Shown here piece after piece: positions 17,679-25,464 of a stretch of 64,000 bases of DNA (positions within the stretch are counted from its first letter, which is position 1; every line of letters begins with the position of its first letter). Source of the DNA: Streptomyces vilmorinianum (GTDB lineage: Bacteria; Actinomycetota; Actinomycetes; Streptomycetales; Streptomycetaceae). The position numbers were made by a program, and so were the translations under genes. The stretch spans positions 4,978,001 through 5,042,000 of the forward strand of contig NZ_CP040244.1 in the NCBI RefSeq assembly GCF_005517195.1, given 5' to 3'. The notes beneath the pieces were generated by a model. That model saw nothing but the letters and a program-made list of their open reading frames with translations, did no database searches and was not told the origin of the DNA.

Positions 17679-19022
17679 TCAGTTGTTCCTTTCGAGGAGG
17701 CGGCCGGAGGGCTCGGCGAGGGTGCCGTGGTCGGCGACGCGCTCTCCGCGCAGCCAGGTGGAGGTGACGACGCCGTGCAGCGTCTTGCCGGCGTACGCCG
17801 TGACGCGGTTGCGGTGCTCGAGCTCGGCCGGGTCGACGGTGAAGGTCGCCTCGGGGTCGAGGACCGCGAAGTCGGCGTCGCGGCCGGTTTCGATCGCGCC
17901 CTTCCGCGTCAGGCCCGCGAGGCGCGCCGGAGCGGTGGACATCCAGCGGGCGACGTCCTCCAGGGTGCGGCCGCGGCGCCGGGCCTCGGTCCAGATGGCG
18001 GGCAGGCCGAGCTGGAGGGAGGAGATACCGCCCCAGGCGGAGGCGAAGTCGGGGGTCTTGAGGTCGGCGGTGGAGGGCGAGTGGTCGGAGACGATGCAGT
18101 CGATCGTCCCGTCGGCCACGCCTTCCCAGAGGGCGTCCTGGTTGGCGGCCTCGCGGATCGGCGGGCAGCACTTGAACTCGGTGGCGCCGTCCGGGACCTC
18201 CTCGGCGGTGAGGGTGAGGAAGTGCGGGCAGGACTCGACCGTGATCTTGACGCCCTCGGCCTTGGCGGCGGCGATCAGCGGCAGCGCGTCCGAGGAGGAC
18301 AGGTGCAGGACGTGGACGCGGGCGTTCAGCCTGCGGGCCTGGTTGATCAGGTTCTCGATCGCGGTGTTCTCCGCGTCGCGCGGCCGCGAGGCGAGGAAGG
18401 CCGCGTACTCGGTGGCCTTACCGCCCTTCATCTGGGGCGCGGCGGCCAGGTGGTGCGGGTCCTCGGCGTGCACGATCATCAGGCCGTCGAAGCCGGCGAT
18501 CTCGGCGAGGGAGTTCGCCAGCTGCTCCTGGTCCAGCTCGGGGAACTCGTCCACCCCGGACGGCGACAGGAAGCACTTGAAGCCGAAGACCCCGGCGTCG
18601 TGGAGGGGGCGCAGGTCCTTGACGTTGTCGGGCAGCGCGCCGCCCCAGAAGCCGACGTCGATGTGCGCCTTGGTGCGGGCGACCTCCTGCTTGATCCGCA
18701 GGTGCTCGACCGTGGTGGTGGGCGGGAGCGAGTTCAGCGGCATGTCGAGGAGGGTGGTGATGCCACCGGCGGCGGCCGCGCGCGTGGCGGTCCAGAAGCC
18801 CTCCCACTCGGTCCGCCCGGGGTCGTTCACATGGACATGGGTGTCGACGAGCCCGGGGAGCACGACGTTGTCGCCGACGTCCTCGAGACGGGCACCGGCC
18901 GGTACCTCCGCGTCGTACGGCAGTACCGCGGCGATGGTCCCGCCGGAGACGGCGATCGACGCGGGCCGCGTCCCCTCGGGGGTGATGACGCGTGTCGAGC
19001 GCAGTACCAGGTTGACGTCCAC
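17679..19022 (-). CDS. allB: Allantoinase
   Basis: 447 residues of the cyclic amidohydrolase family; it opens the allantoin ring to give allantoate. The metal motif HVHVNDPGRTEWEG is near residue 60, the carboxylated Lys region is GVFGFKCFLSPSG, and further ligands are IVHAEDPH, VHVLHLSS and DCIVSDHSPS. The last is the family catalytic Asp. The start ATG at 19022 begins MDVNLVLRSTRVITP. The gene is followed at once by allantoicase. An IclR regulator gene is divergent, and two palindromes lie upstream. Confidence 0.95.
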   Translation of the reverse strand: MDVNLVLRSTRVITPEGTRPASIAVSGGTIAAVLPYDAEVPAGARLEDVGDNVVLPGLVDTHVHVNDPGRTEWEGFWTATRAAAAGGITTLLDMPLNSLPPTTTVEHLRIKQEVARTKAHIDVGFWGGALPDNVKDLRPLHDAGVFGFKCFLSPSGVDEFPELDQEQLANSLAEIAGFDGLMIVHAEDPHHLAAAPQMKGGKATEYAAFLASRPRDAENTAIENLINQARRLNARVHVLHLSSSDALPLIAAAKAEGVKITVESCPHFLTLTAEEVPDGATEFKCCPPIREAANQDALWEGVADGTIDCIVSDHSPSTADLKTPDFASAWGGISSLQLGLPAIWTEARRRGRTLEDVARWMSTAPARLAGLTRKGAIETGRDADFAVLDPEATFTVDPAELEHRNRVTAYAGKTLHGVVTSTWLRGERVADHGTLAEPSGRLLERNN

Positions 19023-19043
19023 CCGTACCCCTTCCAGCAGAAA

Positions 19044-19060
19044 TTCAACGAACTGTTGAA
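19044..19060. promoter_or_regulatory. Palindrome upstream of allantoinase (probable AllR-type operator 1)
   Basis: TTCAAC-GAACT-GTTGAA is a perfect inverted repeat 22-38 bases upstream of the allantoinase start, so a bound protein would block transcription or early elongation. The core TCAA-N7-TTGA recurs upstream of malate synthase at 25289-25303. Confidence 0.5.
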
Positions 19061-19148
19061 GGAGTCTTCACTCAGGACGACATGGCGTCAAGGGCACACT
19101 TCCAGCATGGACCGGTCGGAGCGCGCCGCCACGCGTCCACTTGGACGT

Positions 19149-19163
19149 TTCCATGAAGTGGAA
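19149..19163. promoter_or_regulatory. Palindrome in allB/IclR intergenic region (probable AllR-type operator 2)
   Basis: TTCCA-TGAAG-TGGAA is a perfect 15-base inverted repeat. The 325-base divergent region holds nothing else recognisable as a gene. A one-mismatch version (TTCCA-N5-AGGAA) lies at 25306-25320 upstream of malate synthase. Confidence 0.5.
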
Positions 19164-19347
19164 TCGGAATTTCGTACAGTAGAACGTAGTTCCGCACATG
19201 CGGGGAGGAGGCGGACGCCGCCGGGCAGCCGCCGACACCGGACAAACACCCCCCTGACCGGCCCGGACGCCGGGACCGGGGCCGTGTGTCCGACCGGACG
19301 GCCCGGTAGGCTGCTGCCTTGCCCGCCTGCCCCGAAAGGACCTTGAC

Positions 19348-20157
19348 GTGCCGACGTCCAGCGCCAGCACCACCGACGCCGCCAAGCCCGCCGCCGCGAG
19401 CGGTGGCGTCCAGTCCCTTGAGCGCGCCTTCGATCTTCTGGAGCGGATGGCCGACGCCGGCGGCGAGGTCGGGCTGAGCGAGCTCTCCGCCAGCAGCGGA
19501 CTGCCGCTGCCCACCATCCACCGCCTGATGCGCACGCTGGTGGCCTGCGGCTACGTACGCCAGCAGCCCAACCGCCGGTACGCGCTCGGCCCGCGGCTGA
19601 TCCGTCTCGGCGAGTCGGCCTCCCGACTGCTTGGCACCTGGGCGCGCCCGTACCTCGCGCGGCTCGTCGAGGAGACGGGCGAGACCGCGAACATGGCGCT
19701 GCTCGACGGCGACGAGATCGTGTACGTCGCGCAGGTGCCGTCCAAGCACTCGATGCGCATGTTCACCGAGGTCGGCCGGCGCGTGCTTCCGCACTCCACG
19801 GGTGTGGGCAAGGCGCTCCTGGCCCACACCCCGGCGGAGGAGGTGCGCGCGCTGCTCGCCCGTACGGGCATGCCGGCCGCGACCGAGAAGACGATCACCA
19901 CGCCCGAGGGGTTCCTGGACGCGCTCGCGGCGGTCCGGGACGCGGGGTACGCGGTCGACGACAACGAGCAGGAGATAGGAGTCCGCTGCCTCGCGGTGTC
20001 GGTCCCCAACTCCCCCACCGCGGCGGCCATCTCGATCTCGGGCCCGGCGGGCCGGGTGACGGAGGCGGCGACGGAGAAGATCGTCCCGATCCTCCAGGAG
20101 GTCGCCCAGGACCTCTCGACGGCCCTGGCGAACACGACGGCCAACGGCGGAGCGTAA
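19348..20157 (+). CDS. allR: IclR-family regulator, probable AllR (allantoin repressor)
   Basis: 269 residues from a GTG at 19348. The N-terminal winged helix has QSLERAFDLLERMADA and ASSGLPLPTIHRLMRTLVACGY. The C-terminal ligand domain contains VPSKHSMRMFTEVGRRVLPHSTGVGKALLA and EQEIGVRCLAVSVPN. IclR proteins of the AllR type sense glyoxylate or allantoin derivatives. In S. coelicolor an IclR-type AllR next to allantoinase controls allantoin and glyoxylate genes. The divergent position beside allB and the shared palindromes at malate synthase support the same role here. Confidence 0.85.
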   Translation: MPTSSASTTDAAKPAAASGGVQSLERAFDLLERMADAGGEVGLSELSASSGLPLPTIHRLMRTLVACGYVRQQPNRRYALGPRLIRLGESASRLLGTWARPYLARLVEETGETANMALLDGDEIVYVAQVPSKHSMRMFTEVGRRVLPHSTGVGKALLAHTPAEEVRALLARTGMPAATEKTITTPEGFLDALAAVRDAGYAVDDNEQEIGVRCLAVSVPNSPTAAAISISGPAGRVTEAATEKIVPILQEVAQDLSTALANTTANGGA

Positions 20158-20209
20158 CGCCCTGCGGGCCTTCGTCCCGCCGGGGCGGCGCCCACCCTCA
20201 CCCCTCGGG

Positions 20210-20363
20210 GTTGTGGGCATCTGTCCCGCTGGGCGGGACGGGTGGGCACAACCCACGACGGCGCCGCACCCGCAGGCACCGCAGGCACCGGGAGCCTGGG
20301 CCCGGCAAGGGCGCCGTCCCGTGTGCCCACCCGTCCCGCCCCAGCGGGACAGATGCCCACAAC
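20210..20363. repeat. Long intergenic inverted repeat, 41/42-base arms
   Basis: Left arm 20210-20250 and right arm 20322-20363 are complementary except for one extra G/C. About 70 bases lie between them. Each arm begins or ends with GTTGTGGGCATCTGTCCCGC or its complement and contains its own smaller palindrome around CCCGC/GCGGG. It lies between the convergent IclR and ABC ATPase genes. It may act as a terminator, but the arm length suggests a mobile intergenic element. Confidence 0.85.
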
Positions 20364-20418
20364 GGGGGGGTGGCGGGAACCGGCCCGGCGGGACCAGGGG
20401 GCACCACGGGGTGGGCGG

Positions 20419-21099
20419 TCAGACCGGGGCGCGCTCCGAGACGTGGCCGTCGTGGACCAGGACCGTCGTGGACGCGCGGGCCAGGTGCGTGTGGTCATGG
20501 GTCACCAGGACCGTCGCCGTGCCGCGGTCCCGCGTCAGGCCCGCCAGCAGCTCCACGATCGCCGCGCCCCGCTCGTGGTCCAGCGCGCTGGTGGGCTCGT
20601 CGACCAGGAGGACGGACGGTTCGTTCATCAGGGCCCGCGCGATGTTGACGCGCTGACGCTGACCGCCGGAGAGCTGGTGCGGGCGGCGGGCCGCCAGGTC
20701 CGCGAGGCCGACCGCGTCGAGGAGGGCCAGGGCCCGCTCCCGTACCGCCTTCGGCTTGGCACCCGACAGATGCGCCATCACCTGCAGCTGCTCCACCGCC
20801 GTCAGCGACGGCAGCAGGTTCGGCTGCTGGAAGACGATCCCGATCCGCTCGCGCCGCAGCGCCGCCCTCCCCGCCGGATCCAGCCGCCCCGTCTCCGTAC
20901 CGGCCACCACGACCCGCCCCCGGTCCGGGGTCACCAGTGTCGCGGCCACCGCCAGCAGGCTGGACTTGCCGGATCCCGAGGGTCCGACGACCGCCGTGAG
21001 GCTGCCGGCCGGCACCTCCAGGGAGACCGCGTCGAGGGCGGTCAGCCGCCCGTCGCCGTCGGGGTACGTCAGCGTCACGTCGTCGAGCAGCAGAGTCAT
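20419..21099 (-). CDS. ABC transporter ATP-binding protein (MacB/LolD type)
   Basis: 226 residues. Walker A is GPSGSGKSSLLAV, the Q loop is GIVFQQPNLLPSL, the signature is LSGGQRQRVNIARAL, Walker B is VLLVDEPTSALD and the switch is LVTHDH. This is the MacB/LolD/FtsE-like class that works with FtsX-type permeases in efflux or envelope processes. Its start overlaps the stop of the permease gene by four bases, so they are coupled. The adjacent divergent two-component system probably controls it. Confidence 0.92.
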   Translation of the reverse strand: MTLLLDDVTLTYPDGDGRLTALDAVSLEVPAGSLTAVVGPSGSGKSSLLAVAATLVTPDRGRVVVAGTETGRLDPAGRAALRRERIGIVFQQPNLLPSLTAVEQLQVMAHLSGAKPKAVRERALALLDAVGLADLAARRPHQLSGGQRQRVNIARALMNEPSVLLVDEPTSALDHERGAAIVELLAGLTRDRGTATVLVTHDHTHLARASTTVLVHDGHVSERAPV

Positions 21100-22184
21100 C
21101 GGGCGCTCCCGAGCGCGGTCAGGGGGTCGACGGCGGTGATCCGCCGGATGGACAGAGCGGCGCCGAGGACACCGAGCACGATGATCACGGCGGCCGGGCC
21201 GAGCACGGTCAGCGGCTCCAGGACGAACGGCACGTCCCCGCCGCTGACGAGCGCGCCGATCCCGACGGCGAGGGCCGTGCCGAGCAGCGTGCCCGCGCCG
21301 AGCATCAGCACCGCCTGCCCGAGCGCGTCCTTCAGCAGGTACGGGGTCGAGGCGCCCAGGGCCTTCAGCACCGCCACGTCCCCGCTCCGCTGGATCGTCC
21401 AGACCGTGAAGAAGGCTCCTATGACGAGCGCGGAGATCACGAAGAGGAAACCCCGCATCAGCTGCAGCGAGCCGTTCTCGGCCTGGTAGGACCCTATGGC
21501 GGTGAGCGCCTCGTCGATCGTCCTCGACTCGGTCCCCAGCGCCTTGTCCCCGGCCGCGAGGTCCACGCCGCCGTCGCCCGTCCTCAGGGCGATGACGGTG
21601 GCCTGCTCCTCGGGCGTGGTTCCGTTGTGCCCGAGCTTCTGCCAGTCGTCGAGCGAGGTCCAGACGACGGGCGTGTGGCTGTAGGAGGCGTCGCCCGCGA
21701 CGGCCGCGACGTCGGCCTCCAGCGGCCCGAGGCGTACGGCCCCGCCCACGCCGACCCCCAGCTCCTCGGCCGCGGACTCGGAAAGGACGACCCGGCCGGG
21801 CCCGAGCTTCCCGCTCTGCGGGGCGAGGCCGGCCGACGGCTCCGTACCGAAGGCGGAGACGGCGGCCGTGCGCTCACCGGCGGCCGCGTTGAGCGTACGG
21901 ATGCCGAGCGGCTGGGCGCTCGTCATGCCCGGCCGCCCCGCCCACTGCCGCCACTGGCTCTCCGTCACCGTGGAGTTGGTGAAGGAGACGGACTGGCCGG
22001 AGGGCGGGGCGGCGAAGGCCAGCCGGTCCGCGGGCAGCCCCGTGATCGCCGAGACGTTCTCGCGGGCCAGGCCGGCGGTCAGGCCCGACAGCAGTCCGAC
22101 AAGCAGTGTGATCAGCACGATCACCGTGCCCATCAGGGTGAATCGCCCCTTGGCGAATCTCAGATCTCTCCATGCCACGAACAT
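21096..22184 (-). CDS. FtsX/MacB-type ABC transporter permease
   Basis: 362 residues from ATG 22184 (MFVAWRDLRFAKGRF). An N-terminal helix (GTVIVLITLLVGLLSGL) is followed by an exported domain of about 200 residues and three C-terminal helices, one of them FLFVISALVIGAFFTVW. This is the FtsX topology. The C-terminus has RRITAVDPLTAL, typical of the family. With the overlapping ATPase gene it makes a single exporter; the substrate is unknown. The longer open frame upstream of 22184 crosses the promoter and was not used. Confidence 0.88.
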   Translation of the reverse strand: MFVAWRDLRFAKGRFTLMGTVIVLITLLVGLLSGLTAGLARENVSAITGLPADRLAFAAPPSGQSVSFTNSTVTESQWRQWAGRPGMTSAQPLGIRTLNAAAGERTAAVSAFGTEPSAGLAPQSGKLGPGRVVLSESAAEELGVGVGGAVRLGPLEADVAAVAGDASYSHTPVVWTSLDDWQKLGHNGTTPEEQATVIALRTGDGGVDLAAGDKALGTESRTIDEALTAIGSYQAENGSLQLMRGFLFVISALVIGAFFTVWTIQRSGDVAVLKALGASTPYLLKDALGQAVLMLGAGTLLGTALAVGIGALVSGGDVPFVLEPLTVLGPAAVIIVLGVLGAALSIRRITAVDPLTALGSAR

Positions 22185-22296
22185 GGTGACCAGCCTGCTG
22201 GTCCCGTGCGGGCCCGGGCATCGCGCCACGGATGGCTCCGCAATCAAACTTTCGGTTGAGTCCGGATTGTCTGCCCCGGCCTACGCTGGACAGATC

Positions 22297-23460
22297 ATGG
22301 ATCCGCGTTCCCTCACCCCCGCCCTGCGCGCGCTGCGCCTCTGCCTGCATCTGCTGATGGCGGGCCTGCTGGCCCTGGCGGCGTTCCGGGCGGACACCGG
22401 AGCGGGGGTGGCTCTCGCTGCGGTGACCGGTGCGGTCTACGCGGCCGGGTCCCTCCTGCCCTCCGTACGGGACTCTCAGCGGGCCGCCGCGGTGTGGCTC
22501 GGCGTGCTGTGCGCGTCCTGGCTCGCGCTGCTGTGGCAGACGCCGGAGGGGCTGTGGGTGGCGTTCCCGCTGTACTTCCTCCAGCTGCATCTGCTGCCCG
22601 TGCGCTGGTCGCTGCCGGCGGTCGGCCTGACGGCGGTCGCGGCGATCCTCTCGTACGTACGGCACGGCGCGCCGCTCAATCCGGGCGTCTTCGTCGGGCC
22701 GCTGCTCGGCGCGGCCGTGGCCGTGGCGACGGTGCTCGGCTACCAGGCGCTGTACCGGGAGAGCGAGCGGCGGCGGCGGATGGTCGAGGAGCTGATCTCG
22801 ACCCGGGCGGAGCTGGCGGCGACCGAGCGGCACGCGGGCACGCTCGCGGAGCGCGAGCGGCTCGCGCGGGAGATCCACGACACGCTGGCGCAGGGGCTGT
22901 CCTCGATCCAGCTGCTGCTGCGGGCCGCCGAGCGGGCGCTGCCGGAGGGCTCACCGGCCGCCGGGCACATCGAGCGTGCGCGCCGGGCGGCCCAGGACAA
23001 CCTGGCGGAGGCCCGGCGGTTCGTACGGGCGCTGTCGCCGCCGGACCTGGAGCACGGTTCTCTCGCGGCGGCCCTCGAGCGGCTGTGCGAGCCGACGGGG
23101 ACCGCGCCGCGGGTGCGCTTCTCGGTGAGCGGGACGCCGGTGGAGCTGCCGACCCCGTACGAGGTGGCGCTGCTGCGGATCGCGCAGTCGGCGCTCGCGA
23201 ACACGGTGCGGCACGCCTCGGCGGCGCGCGCCGAGATCACGTTGTCGTTCATGGACGCCTCGGTGACGCTGGACGTCGTCGACGACGGCAAGGGCTTCGA
23301 CCCGGCGCTGCTCTCGCCCTCCGCGGAGGGCGGTTTCGGGCTGCCGGCGATGCGCTCGCGGGCGGAGTCGCTGGGCGGCACGTTCACGGTGGAGTCCGCG
23401 CCCGGTCAGGGGACGGCCGTCGCCGTGTCCCTCCCTCTTCCCGCTGGAGTGCCCGCATGA
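22297..23460 (+). CDS. Sensor histidine kinase, HisKA_3 type
   Basis: 387 residues from ATG 22297. The N-terminal third has about five transmembrane helices, including LLMAGLLALAAFRAD, AAVWLGVLCASWLALLW and VFVGPLLGAAVAVATVLG. The phospho-His motif is LAREIHDTLAQGLSSIQLL, and the ATPase has LLRIAQSALANTVRHASA, VVDDGKGFDP and GGFGLPAMRSRAESLGG. It overlaps the response regulator gene by four bases and is divergent from the FtsX-type exporter, which it probably regulates in response to an envelope signal. Confidence 0.92.
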   Translation: MDPRSLTPALRALRLCLHLLMAGLLALAAFRADTGAGVALAAVTGAVYAAGSLLPSVRDSQRAAAVWLGVLCASWLALLWQTPEGLWVAFPLYFLQLHLLPVRWSLPAVGLTAVAAILSYVRHGAPLNPGVFVGPLLGAAVAVATVLGYQALYRESERRRRMVEELISTRAELAATERHAGTLAERERLAREIHDTLAQGLSSIQLLLRAAERALPEGSPAAGHIERARRAAQDNLAEARRFVRALSPPDLEHGSLAAALERLCEPTGTAPRVRFSVSGTPVELPTPYEVALLRIAQSALANTVRHASAARAEITLSFMDASVTLDVVDDGKGFDPALLSPSAEGGFGLPAMRSRAESLGGTFTVESAPGQGTAVAVSLPLPAGVPA

Positions 23461-24095
23461 CGATCCGTCTTCTTCTGGCCGACGACCATCCGGTGGTACG
23501 CGCCGGGCTGCGCGCGGTCCTGGACACCGAGCCGGACTTCGCCGTGGTCGGCGAGGCGGCCACGGCCGAGCGGGCGGTCGAACTGGCGGTGGAGCTGGCC
23601 GCGGCGGGCGGGGTGGACGTGGTGCTGATGGACCTGCAGTTCGGGGCGGGGATGCACGGCTCGGAGGCCACGGCGGCGATCACGGCCGTACCGGGCGGGC
23701 CGCGGGTCCTTGTCCTGACCACGTACGACACGGACGCGGACATTCTCGCGGCGGTCGAGGCGGGGGCCTCGGGCTATCTGCTCAAGGACGCCCCGCCCGA
23801 GGAGCTGGCCGCGGCGGTCCGCACGGCGGCGGCGGGCCAGTCGGCGCTGGCCCCGGCGGTGGCGCACCGGCTGATGGACCGGATGCGGACGCCGGCGGAG
23901 GCGCTGACGAAGCGGGAGCTGGAGGTGCTGCAGCTGGTGGGCGAGGGCTTGTCGAACCAGCAGATCAGCAAGGTGCTGTTCCTGAGCCAGGCGACGGTGA
24001 AGTCCCATCTGGTGCACATCTTCGCCAAGCTGGGCGTCGACTCCCGCACGGCGGCGGTGGCGACGGCGACGGCCAGACGCCTGATTCGCCGGTAG
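23457..24095 (+). CDS. NarL/LuxR-type response regulator
   Basis: 212 residues from ATG 23457, overlapping the kinase stop by four bases. The receiver domain has LLADDHPVVRAG, the phospho-Asp in VVLMDLQFG, the Thr in VLVLTTYDTD and the Lys in GYLLKDAPPEE. The DNA-binding domain is TKRELEVLQLVGEGLSNQQIS with ATVKSHLVHIFAKLGV. It is the partner of the overlapping kinase. The probable target is the divergent ABC exporter operon. Confidence 0.93.
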   Translation: MTIRLLLADDHPVVRAGLRAVLDTEPDFAVVGEAATAERAVELAVELAAAGGVDVVLMDLQFGAGMHGSEATAAITAVPGGPRVLVLTTYDTDADILAAVEAGASGYLLKDAPPEELAAAVRTAAAGQSALAPAVAHRLMDRMRTPAEALTKRELEVLQLVGEGLSNQQISKVLFLSQATVKSHLVHIFAKLGVDSRTAAVATATARRLIRR

Positions 24096-24126
24096 GGGGC
24101 AGGGCGACCCGACAGGGCTTCGGGGG

Positions 24127-24420
24127 TCAGACCTCGCGCGGGGGCTCGCCGAAGAGCTCCACCGCCTGGCGGACGCTCGCGAGGCCGTTCGAGAGGGCGC
24201 TGACGGAGCCGATCGAGCCGGCGATCAGCAGCAGGGAGCGGCGCAGTCTCCGTACCTCCGGGACCCCGCTGACGGCCATCGCGTCCAGCGCCGCGAGTTC
24301 GTCCTCGGCGATCCCGCGGTCCGTGAAGTCGGCGCGGTGGCCGGCGAGTTCACGTCGGAGCCGGGAGACGGCGGCACGCAGCTGCGCCACCCTCGGGTCC
24401 TCGCCGCCGCCGGTTGTCAC
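24127..24420 (-). CDS. Small helical protein (possibly DUF5955)
   Basis: 97 residues if started at the GTG at 24420 (VTTGGGEDPRVAQL). An alternative GTG about 16 codons upstream has a better purine-rich leader, so the start is uncertain. The sequence is mostly helical, with RRELAGHRADFTDRG, an acidic EDELAALDAM segment and a C-terminal SLLLIAGSIGSVSALSNGL helix. It recalls a small Streptomyces family I remember as DUF5955; no function is known. No clear signal peptide is seen. Confidence 0.55.
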   Translation of the reverse strand: MTTGGGEDPRVAQLRAAVSRLRRELAGHRADFTDRGIAEDELAALDAMAVSGVPEVRRLRRSLLLIAGSIGSVSALSNGLASVRQAVELFGEPPREV

Positions 24421-24624
24421 ACGCCTCTGCCCAACGCTTCGCAACAAAAGTTCTCCCCCTCGCACGACACTGTGCGTCGAACTCCATGACCTGCCCGACC
24501 CGTCGAACGGTGGTCGGGCGCCCGGAGTCGCGAGCCAGTTAACGCCATCGCGCGCCCGGCGCGCCACTCCGTGGACGTAATTCAGGCGTCCGTGTCGCTC
24601 GTTGTCATGCGGTATGCAGTCCTC

Positions 24625-25239
24625 ATGACGGATACACAGCACACCTCTCCGCTGGTGGCCGGGCTTCTGCTCGCCGCGGGCGGCGGCCGGCGCCTCGGCG
24701 GCCGCCCCAAGGCGCTCCTCCCGCACCGCGGCCGCCCGCTGGTCGAGCACGCGGTGCGCGTGCTGCGCGAGGGCGGCTGCGAGGTGGTCCATGTGGTGCT
24801 CGGCGCCTCGGCCGATCTCGTACGGGAGCGGGCCCGGCTGCCCGGCTGCGTCCTGGTCGACAACCCGGAGTGGCCGCAGGGCATGGGGTCCTCGCTGCGG
24901 GCCGGTCTCGCCTCGCTCGCCGCCGAGGCGCTGCCGGTGGACGCGGCGCTGGTCTCTCTGGTGGACCAGCCCGGGATCGGTGCGGCGGCCGTCGCGCGGG
25001 TCCGGTCGGCGTACCGCTCGCGCGACGTTCTCGCGGCGGCTTCGTACGACGGGAAGCGCGGCCATCCGGTGCTGTTCGGCGCGGACCGCTGGGCGGAGAT
25101 CGCGGCGGGTGCGGTCGGCGACCAGGGGGCGCGCGACTACCTGCGGAAGCACCGGGATGCGATCACGCTCGTGGACTGTTCGGATGTGGCCGAGCCCTAT
25201 GACATCGACACCGAGGCGGATCTGGCACACCTGGAGTGA
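24625..25239 (+). CDS. MobA/MocA-like nucleotidyltransferase
   Basis: 204 residues from ATG 24625. The nucleotide-binding loop LLLAAGGGRRLGGRPKALLPH is the MobA/MocA signature, followed by DNPEWPQGMGSSLRAGL and the metal Asp in SLVDQPGIG. The fold transfers CMP or GMP to molybdopterin or to sugar phosphates. MocA-type proteins make the cytosine form of the molybdenum cofactor for xanthine dehydrogenase. Its place beside malate synthase and near the allantoin genes is consistent with a role in purine oxidation. No xanthine dehydrogenase genes are in the window. Confidence 0.8.
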   Translation: MTDTQHTSPLVAGLLLAAGGGRRLGGRPKALLPHRGRPLVEHAVRVLREGGCEVVHVVLGASADLVRERARLPGCVLVDNPEWPQGMGSSLRAGLASLAAEALPVDAALVSLVDQPGIGAAAVARVRSAYRSRDVLAAASYDGKRGHPVLFGADRWAEIAAGAVGDQGARDYLRKHRDAITLVDCSDVAEPYDIDTEADLAHLE

Positions 25240-25288
25240 AGGCCGTGGCACTGAGCGCCACGTTCTGTCGATCCGGAGAATCTCGACA

Positions 25289-25303
25289 TCAACAAACGAT
25301 TGA
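25289..25303. promoter_or_regulatory. Palindrome upstream of malate synthase (TCAA-N7-TTGA)
   Basis: The four-base arms and 15-base total length match the core of the allantoinase palindrome at 19044-19060. It lies two bases from the second palindrome at 25306-25320 in the 225-base gap upstream of malate synthase. Confidence 0.4.
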
Positions 25304-25305
25304 AC

Positions 25306-25320
25306 TTCCACTATGAGGAA
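25306..25320. promoter_or_regulatory. Palindrome upstream of malate synthase (TTCC-N7-GGAA)
   Basis: TTCCACTATGAGGAA has the same spacing and arms as TTCCATGAAGTGGAA at 19149-19163, with one mismatch in the fifth pair. The position in the malate synthase leader suggests that the same IclR-type regulator binds both. Confidence 0.45.
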
Positions 25321-25464
25321 ACTAGTATCCACTGTTCAGAAGCGCCTGATCCCCTGACGGCGCTCGCGGCCGCATCCCGGCGCCTGCGGCACTGCGTGCC
25401 TAACCGCGACGCCCATCGGCCGCAAGGCACCGCCCGTGAAGCCCGCTGAAGGAAGTGACAGTTC

